Of a stretch of 7,838 nt of DNA, positions 1 to 5,182 are shown one piece after another (within the stretch, counting starts at the first letter, position 1; each line of letters begins with the position of its first letter). The notes below the pieces were generated by a model. That model did no database searches. It had not been told where the DNA came from and saw nothing but the letters and a program-made list of their open reading frames with translations. The stretch is taken from assembly GCA_027489295.1 (NCBI GenBank), contig JAIYAA010000204.1:1-7838 (forward strand), read 5' to 3'. The position numbers and the translations under genes were made by a program. Source of the DNA: Sphingomonadales bacterium. GTDB lineage: Bacteria > Pseudomonadota > Alphaproteobacteria > Sphingomonadales > Sphingomonadaceae.

Positions 1-141
1 GTGATCACCTACCGCAAGGACCAGGCGAACGCCGGCGAAGTGCTGGGCGCGGTGCAGGCGGCGGGGCTGGGGATCGTCGACGTGTCGACCCGCGAGGCGG
101 ACCTGGAGGATGTGTTCCTGAATTTGACGCGGGCGGCGTAG
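1..141 (+). CDS. ABC transporter ATP-binding protein, C-terminal end (partial)
   Basis: Frame 1 is open from the first base to the TAG at 139-141 and gives 46 residues. They end in a segment reading STREADLEDVFLNLTRAA. The pattern DLEDVFLxLT close to the C-terminus is characteristic of ATP-binding subunits of ABC-2 type exporters (the CcmA/DrrA/YhbF-like group), where it follows the nucleotide-binding domain. These ATPases sit on the cytoplasmic face and power a membrane permease. The Walker A, signature and Walker B motifs lie outside the window, so the substrate cannot be inferred. The partner permease is often the next gene, but here the next gene is convergent and unrelated; the permease, if linked, must be upstream or elsewhere. 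The GTG at base 1 is probably an internal valine, not the start. The family call is fairly safe from the tail motif alone; nothing more specific is supported. Confidence 0.8.
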   Translation: MITYRKDQANAGEVLGAVQAAGLGIVDVSTREADLEDVFLNLTRAA

Positions 142-167
142 GGCTTTGGCGACGGAAATTACGCCGC
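133..167. terminator. Inverted repeat across two convergent stop codons, candidate bidirectional terminator
   Basis: GCGGCGTA (133-140) and TACGCCGC (160-167) form a perfect 8-bp inverted repeat with a 19-nt loop. The left arm contains most of the ABC gene's stop codon and the right arm overlaps the stop codon of the convergent gene (161-159). The genes are only 17 bp apart, so a shared hairpin is a natural way to end both transcripts. There is no clear U-run on either side, so the terminator call is tentative. Confidence 0.35.
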
Positions 168-611
168 TGTAGGTTGGAGGGTGACGCGCACCTCCTTGCA
201 CGGATTGTTATGAAAGGGCGCGGAGTTGGGATCCCAATAGTACGGCGGATCGCTGTGGATGATGGTCAGACTGTTGTTCGACGTCCATCGGACATTAGCT
301 TTCGCGTCTGGATAATGTGCGGCTGCGACACAGCCAGCCAAATACCAGTTGGGCATCCAGGATTGCCGAACGAGAACCACGATCGAAGGCGCCCCACCGA
401 CGACCATGCGTTCGACCTGCGCGACGCGCTTCCCGTCCGGTGACACCGCGCGAGAGAGTATGGACCGCTCGGCATCAAGGAAAACTGCGGGACCCATTCC
501 CCAAAAAGTGAGGGTCAAAATCGCCAAGACGGTCAGTGCGGCCAATGGCAGAACAATTTTGCTAGACCGCTTCACGCCACGCAGATTGTCATGCGTGCGA
601 GCCTGCCACAA
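159..611 (-). CDS. Uncharacterised small membrane-anchored exported protein
   Basis: I do not recognise a named family. The 150-residue frame has a basic N-terminus (KRSSK), one hydrophobic segment at about residues 19-45, and then a soluble part of about 105 residues. The likely topology is N-in, with the C-terminal domain in the periplasm. That domain has an SPDGKRVAQVER stretch (57-68), GGAPSIVVLV (72-81), a VRWTSNNSLTII strand pair (107-118) and two cysteines (C94, C138) that could form a disulfide. The layout resembles the lipoprotein encoded just upstream. The start is uncertain: the frame opens at TTG (611-609), but a GTG at 575-573 would give a 138-residue protein starting right before the basic residues and fits a signal anchor better. 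Neither has a good Shine-Dalgarno sequence. G+C is lower than in nadB or polA; bases 481-540 are about 53% G+C against about 68% for 6181-6240 in polA. It is read in the same direction as the lipoprotein gene but is separated from it by a repeat. Confidence 0.65.
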   Translation of the reverse strand: MWQARTHDNLRGVKRSSKIVLPLAALTVLAILTLTFWGMGPAVFLDAERSILSRAVSPDGKRVAQVERMVVGGAPSIVVLVRQSWMPNWYLAGCVAAAHYPDAKANVRWTSNNSLTIIHSDPPYYWDPNSAPFHNNPCKEVRVTLQPTAA

Positions 612-637
612 GTGCGATGGCTACCCGCACAACCTCG

Positions 638-729
638 CCGTCGCCCCAGCGAGAGCTGGGGCCTCTCGCGGTTCTCGCCGAGGCGGTGCAGCGGGCTTCG
701 GGAGATGCCAGCTTTCGCTGGCATGACGG
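638..729. repeat. REP-like intergenic palindromic element (92 bp)
   Basis: The element begins CCGTC (638-642) and ends GACGG (725-729). Its two ends are imperfect inverted copies of each other. Each end carries its own hairpin: GCCCCAGC-GAGA-GCTGGGGC (643-662, 8-bp stem) and ATGCCAGC-TTTC-GCTGGCAT (705-724, 8-bp stem). The shared core is CCAGCGARAGCTGG followed by YCTC. From memory, repeats of this form (CCGTC...CCAGCGAAAGCTGG...) are scattered between genes in sphingomonad and related genomes; they are often mistranslated as short ORFs containing words like GDASFRWHDG or MPAFAGMT, and both occur here. It lies wholly between two minus-strand genes and could fold in RNA from either strand, affecting mRNA stability or ending transcription. 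No transposase (RAYT) gene is visible in the window. Confidence 0.75.
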
Positions 730-770
730 TTTCTGGGGCAGCGAGACCGGGCGATCAGCAATGCTGCCGT

Positions 771-1193
771 TCAATCCACCAGTGGTGATGAAAGCGGGTC
801 GCTCGCCTTGTAGGTGATGCCAGCCCCCTTCGCGGTGGTGACCTGTTTGAAGACGCGGGCCTTTGAAGCATAGGCAACGGACAACTGGCCGGGCGCTATC
901 CAGACGACGCTCGTCCAAATCGCCCCTTGGCCTGCGTCGGGGGCCGCTCCGTGATCGCTGTCGGCGACGAACACCTCCGCCGCTGTTGCACGGGTTCCAC
1001 TTCCGCGGCCAACGCTCACGACGGTCGCATAATCGGATGTCGCCCCACAATTTCGGACAGACGTGACCGCATATCGATCACTTCCGCTATCACGAGCGAC
1101 TTGCAACGTTTCCGACGAACAAAGCGCATCGTTGCCGCAACCACTGAGAAGAAGGATCACCAAGCAGCAAGGGGTAAGCGCTTTCATACGCAT
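771..1193 (-). CDS. Uncharacterised exported lipoprotein
   Basis: This 140-residue protein starts with a short basic region (MRMK), a hydrophobic stretch and a textbook lipobox LSGC (16-19), so C19 should be lipidated and the mature protein of about 122 residues anchored in the envelope. The mature part has C25 and C49, a likely disulfide pair. It also carries an NCGATSDYATVVSV block (48-61), VFVADSDHG (74-82), VVWIAPGQLSVAY (96-108) and KARVFKQ (111-117). I have a recollection of uncharacterised proteobacterial proteins with this CGAT...VFVADxDHG...VxWxxxxLxVxY pattern, but no function is known to me and none is claimed. It looks like a single small beta-rich domain. Two in-frame ATGs (1193-1191 and 1187-1185) could be the start; neither has a strong Shine-Dalgarno sequence and the choice changes only two residues. 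The esterase gene lies upstream in the same direction, across a 100-bp gap. Base composition is less G+C-rich than in nadB or polA. Confidence 0.75.
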   Translation of the reverse strand: MRMKALTPCCLVILLLSGCGNDALCSSETLQVARDSGSDRYAVTSVRNCGATSDYATVVSVGRGSGTRATAAEVFVADSDHGAAPDAGQGAIWTSVVWIAPGQLSVAYASKARVFKQVTTAKGAGITYKASDPLSSPLVD

Positions 1194-1250
1194 ACGCTGG
1201 ATGAACGTCGCGCCTTGGGCAAGCGTAAGCGCCTCATAGGCTTTGCCTGC

Positions 1251-1290
1251 GATCAGCCGCTGATCTCGTCTGGACCCGCTAACCGGTTAG
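1251..1290. other. Two short palindromes in the esterase-lipoprotein gap
   Basis: The 100-bp gap (1194-1293) holds GATCAGC-C-GCTGATC (1251-1265, able to fold as a 5-bp stem with loop GCCGC) and the perfect 12-bp palindrome CTAACCGGTTAG (1279-1290). The second sits three bases beyond the esterase stop codon (1296-1294). They could be protein-binding sites or a weak transcription end for the esterase gene. There is no T-run to support a standard intrinsic terminator. Confidence 0.25.
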
Positions 1291-1293
1291 GTC

Positions 1294-2187
1294 TCAACGC
1301 CGATACCGGTTGAAAAAGGTCCACATCGCCTCGTTGTCCGCCACCCAGACATGACCGGCGCCGTGCTTCACCCGCCCGGCCACCTCCGCTCCGCTCGAGC
1401 AGCGGCTGAACCGTTCTTCCTTAACCTCCGCCGAAACATCGCTCGCGACTGGCCCAACCCGGCACCCGTTCAGGTCCGCCCAGCGCGCCAGCGCCGTGTG
1501 CATCGTATATTGCCAATAGCCCGCACCGCCGCCCTGCACGGGGTTGGTGGTGTCGGCATCGCCGGCGAACGCCAGCACCGGCATCGGCCGCGACGGCGTG
1601 CACGTCGCCGGATCGGGGACGCGTGCCATGTCCTTGCGCGGATTGCCCGCGCGCAGGCCCACCACCGGCGCGATCGCCGCGAAGCGATCCGCCGCGACGC
1701 AGCCGAGCCAGGAGGTCATCCGCCCGCCGCCCGAATAGCCGGTGGCGTAGACGCGGGCGCGGTCCACGCAGCCCTTTGCCGCCAGCTGGTCGATCGCGGT
1801 CTTCACGAAGGCGACGTCGTCGGCGTCGTCGGGCCCGGGCACCTTGCCGGTCACCGTCGGCACGCCGGGGATGTTCCAGACGAAGCCGTTCTCCGCCGGG
1901 ATCCCGCCATCGGGTGCTGCGAGTAGGAAGCCGTGGCGGTCCGAAGTCGCCTCCAGCTTCGACTGGGCGAGGATCGCGCGGCCGTTGCCGGTGCTGCCGT
2001 GGAAGACGAACACCAGCGGCCGCCGCGCCTCTGCCCGGCCCGTGGGCACATGCACCAGCATCGACCGCCCCGTACCCGCAATCGCCACCGACACCGTCGT
2101 CCCCGGTGCGCCCAGCCGGCACGTCGCCGCCTGTGCCGAGCCGCTGCCGAACAGCGCCGCCACTCCGATCCACCAGCCCAACCGCAT
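1294..2187 (-). CDS. Secreted alpha/beta-hydrolase esterase, PHB depolymerase/LpqC-like (CE1-type)
   Basis: The 297-residue product begins with a signal peptide (about residues 1-20, cleavage after SAQA), so it should be exported. It has the marks of the esterase-PHB family (LpqC-like, related to feruloyl and acetylxylan esterases): an oxyanion-hole segment VFHGSTGN (61-68), the nucleophile elbow GYSGG (150-154, Ser152), the acid in AGDADTTNP (D212, by analogy with the family's HGxxD motif), and His279 in GAGHVW. The triad is therefore complete. Conserved family words such as AAPDG (90-94) and DDVAFV (123-128) are also present. Likely substrates are ester bonds in polyesters or feruloyl/acetylated plant polysaccharides; the sequence alone does not choose. 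Length is normal for single-domain members and there is no C-terminal polymer-binding domain. The start is fixed by a Shine-Dalgarno sequence: AGGAG (complement of 2194-2198) sits 6 nt before the ATG at 2187-2185. The open frame continues upstream, but only as antisense of nadB. The gene is divergent from nadB. Confidence 0.93.
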   Translation of the reverse strand: MRLGWWIGVAALFGSGSAQAATCRLGAPGTTVSVAIAGTGRSMLVHVPTGRAEARRPLVFVFHGSTGNGRAILAQSKLEATSDRHGFLLAAPDGGIPAENGFVWNIPGVPTVTGKVPGPDDADDVAFVKTAIDQLAAKGCVDRARVYATGYSGGGRMTSWLGCVAADRFAAIAPVVGLRAGNPRKDMARVPDPATCTPSRPMPVLAFAGDADTTNPVQGGGAGYWQYTMHTALARWADLNGCRVGPVASDVSAEVKEERFSRCSSGAEVAGRVKHGAGHVWVADNEAMWTFFNRYRR

Positions 2188-2230
2188 ATGCTTCTCCTGC
2201 TCGCGAACCCCTATGGTCCAAGGGTGGGGA

Positions 2231-2263
2231 TTGCGGAACCCGCGCCATGCGCGCTTTAAGCGC
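2231..2263 (+). promoter_or_regulatory. Candidate nadB promoter with a 13-bp palindrome over the -10 box
   Basis: TTGCGG (2231-2236) and TTTAAG (2255-2260), spaced 18 bp, resemble -35 and -10 boxes. The -10 box is embedded in the palindrome GCGCTT-T-AAGCGC (2251-2263), which could be an operator. The -10 lies only 6 bp from the Shine-Dalgarno sequence, so the leader would be very short. The boxes are weak matches and other arrangements are possible. The same 93-bp gap must also hold the promoter of the divergent esterase gene, for which I see no convincing boxes. Confidence 0.3.
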
Positions 2264-2266
2264 CGC

Positions 2267-2273
2267 AAAGGAG
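2267..2273 (+). promoter_or_regulatory. Strong ribosome binding site that fixes the TTG start of nadB
   Basis: AAAGGAG lies 7 nt before TTG at 2281. No in-frame ATG or GTG fits better: the nearest upstream ATG (2247) meets a TAA almost at once, and the TTG directly precedes the conserved N-terminal FAD-binding strand. This is the best Shine-Dalgarno match in the window and supports a non-ATG start. Confidence 0.8.
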
Positions 2274-2280
2274 TGCCTCT

Positions 2281-3885
2281 TTGTCCGATACCACCCACCA
2301 AAGCGATGTCCTGGTCCTCGGTTCCGGCGCGGCGGGGCTCACCACCGCGCTGCATCTGGCGGACAAGTTCAAGGTGACGGTGCTGGCCAAGGGCGGGTTT
2401 GCCGAGGGCTCGACCGCCTGGGCGCAGGGCGGCATCGCCGCGGTGCTGGAGGAAGGCGACACCTTCGAAAGCCATATCGAGGATACGATGGTCGCCGGCG
2501 CCGGCCTCAACGATCGCGCCACGGTGGAGATGGTGGTGGAGAACGCCCCCGCCGCGATCGAGCGGCTGGTGAAACTGGGCGTGCCGTTCAATACCGAGGG
2601 CAATGCGCTGCACCTCACCCGCGAGGGCGGCCACAGCCACCGGCGCATCGCCCATGTCGACGATGCGACCGGTCTTGCGGTGCAGACGGCGCTGCTCCGC
2701 GCCGCGCAGGCGCATCCGAACATCACCTTGGTGCCCGACATGGTGGTGATCGACCTCGCCACCAGCCGACATGAATTACGGTATTCCGGCGCGGGCAATG
2801 TCTGGGGCGTCTATGCCTTCAACCGCGCGACCAACCGCGTCGAGCTGTTCACCGCCCGCGCGACCGTGCTGGCCACGGGCGGCGCGGGGCGGACCTATCT
2901 CTTCTCCACCGCCCCGCGCGGCGCGACCGGGGACGGTATCGCGATGGCATGGCGCGCGGGCTGCCGCATCTCGAACATGGAGATGATGCAGTTCCACCCG
3001 ACCTGCCTCTACAATCTCGACGTCAAGAACTTCCTGATCACCGAGGCGGTGCGCGGCGAGGGTGGGCATCTGCTGCTGCCCCCCGAGGCCGGCGACGAGG
3101 CGGGCCACCGTTTCATGCCCGATTTCGATTCCCGGCTGGAGCTGGCGCCGCGCGACATCGTGGCGCGGGCGATCGACCATGAGATCAAGCGGCTCGGCCT
3201 CGACTATGTCCATCTCGACATCAGCCATATGGGCGCCGAGTTCGTCCAGCACCATTTCCCGACCATCTACCACCGGCTGCTTGATCTCGACATCGACATG
3301 ACCAAGGCGCCGATCCCGGTGGTCCCCGCCCAGCATTACACCTGCGGCGGGGTGATGATCGATCGCGACGGGCGCACCGACCTGCCGGGCCTCTATGCGG
3401 CGGGCGAGGTCAGCCAGTCGGGGCTGCACGGCGCCAATCGCCTCGCGTCCAACTCGCTGCTCGAATGCTTCGTGTTCGGCGAGGCGGTGGCGAATCACAT
3501 CACCGCGCATTGGGGCGAGCTCCCGCCGCCGCCGGCGATCCGTGGATGGGACGAGAGCCGGGTGACCGATTCCGACGAGGAAGTCGTCATCAAGCAGAAC
3601 TGGACCGAGATCCGCCGGTTCATGTGGAACTATGTGGGCATCGTGCGGACCACCAAGCGGCTCGAGCGCGCCGCGCACCGCATCAAGCTGCTGCGCGAGG
3701 AAGTCGCCGACTATTACGGCCATTTCCGCGTCACCCCGGACCTGATCGAGCTGCGCAACCTGCTGGAAAGCGCCGACCTGATCGTCCGCTCGGCGCTGCA
3801 CCGCAAGGAGAGCCGGGGCCTGCACTATACGCTCGACTATCCGTTGACGCTGCCGGAAGCGGTGGACACGGTGCTGGTGCCTTGA
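2281..3885 (+). CDS. nadB: L-aspartate oxidase NadB
   Basis: This FAD-dependent cytoplasmic enzyme oxidises L-aspartate to iminoaspartate, which NadA (quinolinate synthase) condenses with dihydroxyacetone phosphate in de novo NAD synthesis. The 534 residues match the usual length. Visible features: the dinucleotide-binding motif GSGAAG (14-19); STAWAQGGIAA (44-54), typical of the fumarate reductase/NadB flavoprotein group; TREGGHSHRR (113-122); QFHPT (237-241, His239); EAVRGEGG (255-262); APRD (289-292, Arg291); QHYTCGG (351-357, His352) and GANRLASNSL (384-393, Arg387). These correspond to the catalytic His244, Arg290, His351 and Arg386 of the E. coli enzyme, so it should be active. The TREGGHSH and QHYTCGG words favour NadB over succinate dehydrogenase or fumarate reductase flavoproteins. 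The C-terminal helical part includes the LHYTLDYP tail (514-521). It starts at TTG behind a strong ribosome binding site. nadA and nadC, often linked to nadB, are not in the window. Confidence 0.97.
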   Translation: MSDTTHQSDVLVLGSGAAGLTTALHLADKFKVTVLAKGGFAEGSTAWAQGGIAAVLEEGDTFESHIEDTMVAGAGLNDRATVEMVVENAPAAIERLVKLGVPFNTEGNALHLTREGGHSHRRIAHVDDATGLAVQTALLRAAQAHPNITLVPDMVVIDLATSRHELRYSGAGNVWGVYAFNRATNRVELFTARATVLATGGAGRTYLFSTAPRGATGDGIAMAWRAGCRISNMEMMQFHPTCLYNLDVKNFLITEAVRGEGGHLLLPPEAGDEAGHRFMPDFDSRLELAPRDIVARAIDHEIKRLGLDYVHLDISHMGAEFVQHHFPTIYHRLLDLDIDMTKAPIPVVPAQHYTCGGVMIDRDGRTDLPGLYAAGEVSQSGLHGANRLASNSLLECFVFGEAVANHITAHWGELPPPPAIRGWDESRVTDSDEEVVIKQNWTEIRRFMWNYVGIVRTTKRLERAAHRIKLLREEVADYYGHFRVTPDLIELRNLLESADLIVRSALHRKESRGLHYTLDYPLTLPEAVDTVLVP

Positions 3886-3911
3886 TCGCGGCGATGGCAC
3901 GTCCACATCCT

Positions 3912-3953
3912 GTCGCTCCTGCGACTCGCTTCGTCGCATTGCGGAAATCCCGC
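3912..3953 (+). other. Alternative small hairpins between nadB and the serine hydrolase gene
   Basis: Three alternating arms occur: GTCGC (3912-3916), GCGAC (3921-3925) and GTCGC (3933-3937). The middle arm can pair with either neighbour (loops TCCT or TCGCTTC). A further 4-bp stem GCGG-AAATC-CCGC (3941-3953, loop about 5 nt) follows. This could be a weak nadB terminator or a leader structure for the next gene. The stems are short, there is no U-run, and such pairings arise easily in G+C-rich DNA. Confidence 0.2.
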
Positions 3954-3979
3954 GCTTTGCCCGTCCTAGGGGCGGTCGC

Positions 3980-5128
3980 ATGATGGGAATGGGCAAGAGG
4001 TTGGTTGCGGTGCGTAAAATCCGGTTTTCGAAGGTTGAGCGTGCGCTGACCGTCGCGGGGCTTGGTCCCGCGGTGCTGCTGGGCTGCGCGGTGCACGAAC
4101 ATCCCGAGCTCGCCGCCTATCTGCCTGCGCCCAATTACGGTGTGCTGCTGCCGATTCCGCCTGCGCATGCCGCGCCGCGCCCCGAAACGCCGCCACCCGC
4201 GGGGCTGGTGAATCGCCTGTCCGACATCGCGCACAACTTCGACGGCGTCGTCGGCATCGCGGTAACTAGCGTCGACCGCAACTGGACCGCCGCGCAGGGC
4301 GGCGCGCGCAAGCTGCCGCAGCAGAGCGTCTCCAAGCTGTGGGTGGCGATGACCGTGCTCGACCAGGTCGACCAGGGCCGCATCCGGCTGAGCGACCCGC
4401 TGATCATCACCCGCGCCGATTTCACCCTGTTCCACCAGCCGGTCGCCTCGCTGGTCAAGGGCGACCAGGGCTATCACAGCACCGTCGGCGAGATCCTGCG
4501 CCGCGCGCTGACGATGAGCGATAATACCTGCAACGACAAGCTGCTGCGCCTGGTCGGCGGGCCGCCGGCGGTGCGCTCGTTCATCGCGCGTAATGCGCTC
4601 GGCTCGATCCGCTTCGGGCCGGGCGAGAAACTGCTCCAGCTCGGCACCTCCGGCCTCACCAGCTGGAAGCCCGAATATTCGATGGGCAACACCTTCGCGG
4701 TCGCCCGCTCCCAGCTGCCGCGCGTGACCCGCGTTGCGGCCTACCAGTCCTATGTCGCCGATCCGCCCGACGGCGCCGCGCCGCTGGCCATTGCCGGCGC
4801 GCTGGCCCGGCTGAAGCGCGGCGAGCTGCTCTCGCCCGTTTCCACCCAGTGGCTGATCGCGACGATGCAGGCCTCGCACACCGGCAAGTACCGCCTGCGC
4901 GGCGCGCTGCCGCCGGGCTGGCAGCTCGCCCACAAGACCGGCACCGGGCAGGACCTGTTCGGCCGCACGGCCGGGTATAACGACGTCGCGCTGCTCACCG
5001 CGCCCGATGGCCGTTCCTATGCGCTGGCGGTGATGATCGGCGACACGCCGCGCCCGATCAACGAGCGCCAGCTGCTGATGCAGGGCGTGGTGCGCGCGAT
5101 CGTCGCCGAACATCAGTTGGGCGCCTGA
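3980..5128 (+). CDS. Class A beta-lactamase-like serine hydrolase, probable lipoprotein
   Basis: The 382-residue protein carries the three active-site motifs of penicillin-recognising serine enzymes in class A order: SVSK (116-119, nucleophile Ser116), SDN (180-182) and KTG (319-321, in HKTGTG). Glu216 in GPGEKLLQ lies 36 residues after the Ser of SDN, exactly the spacing of Glu166 in class A beta-lactamases. The asparagine partner is replaced by Gln220, and the positions of the Arg164-Asp179 salt bridge are Pro214 and Trp229. SDN to KTG spans 139 residues instead of 104, so about 35 residues are extra (roughly 222-262). The N-terminus has a basic stretch, a hydrophobic segment and a possible lipobox LLGC (33-36), followed by a Pro/Ala-rich linker to about residue 75. 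It may hydrolyse beta-lactams, or act on peptidoglycan peptides or another substrate; resistance should not be assumed. ATG 3980 has AGGGG 7 nt upstream; GTG 4010, with AAGAGG 9 nt upstream, would give a neater signal peptide. It lies 94 bp after nadB. Confidence 0.85.
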   Translation: MMGMGKRLVAVRKIRFSKVERALTVAGLGPAVLLGCAVHEHPELAAYLPAPNYGVLLPIPPAHAAPRPETPPPAGLVNRLSDIAHNFDGVVGIAVTSVDRNWTAAQGGARKLPQQSVSKLWVAMTVLDQVDQGRIRLSDPLIITRADFTLFHQPVASLVKGDQGYHSTVGEILRRALTMSDNTCNDKLLRLVGGPPAVRSFIARNALGSIRFGPGEKLLQLGTSGLTSWKPEYSMGNTFAVARSQLPRVTRVAAYQSYVADPPDGAAPLAIAGALARLKRGELLSPVSTQWLIATMQASHTGKYRLRGALPPGWQLAHKTGTGQDLFGRTAGYNDVALLTAPDGRSYALAVMIGDTPRPINERQLLMQGVVRAIVAEHQLGA

Positions 5129-5147
5129 AAACAGGCACCTCGGCGGG

Positions 5148-5176
5148 ATGACGGCGGCGCACCGCGCTGCTATCTC
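5148..5176 (+). promoter_or_regulatory. Candidate polA promoter, possibly giving a leaderless mRNA
   Basis: ATGACG (5148-5153) is one base from TTGACG, a common alphaproteobacterial -35 form. After 17 bp comes TATCTC (5171-5176) as a -10 box, 6 bp before the polA ATG (5183). Transcription would then start at or next to the ATG. This agrees with the lack of any Shine-Dalgarno sequence in the bases just before the ATG. The boxes are imperfect, so this is inference. Confidence 0.35.
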
Positions 5177-5182
5177 CCGCCC

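Noticed and set aside
589..817. Short open frames across the 638-729 repeat, with words such as GDASFRWHDG and MPAFAGMT.
   Set aside because: These are translations of the palindromic repeat; they recur in spurious ORFs wherever the repeat occurs.
1184..1237. A 17-codon Arg-rich minus-strand ORF whose TGA overlaps the second ATG of the lipoprotein gene, suggesting a leader peptide.
   Set aside because: It has no Shine-Dalgarno sequence and no attenuator-like structure after it; such a short frame is likely by chance.
2188..2772. An upstream extension of the esterase frame, which would give a protein of 492 residues.
   Set aside because: The extra part is antisense to nadB and composition-driven. 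A clear signal peptide and a Shine-Dalgarno sequence mark the start at 2187.
1623..2774. A 383-codon plus-strand frame opposite the esterase gene and over the start of nadB.
   Set aside because: The product is Arg/Pro/Ser-rich low-complexity sequence typical of an off-frame reading of G+C-rich genes.
2776..3996. A 406-codon minus-strand frame opposite nadB.
   Set aside because: It lies wholly across conserved nadB coding sequence and shows no signal, domain or ribosome binding site of its own.
3980..5128. Naming the serine hydrolase as an antibiotic-resistance beta-lactamase.
   Set aside because: The omega-loop residues needed for efficient deacylation are only partly matched and there is an extra segment; the sequence does not justify a resistance claim.
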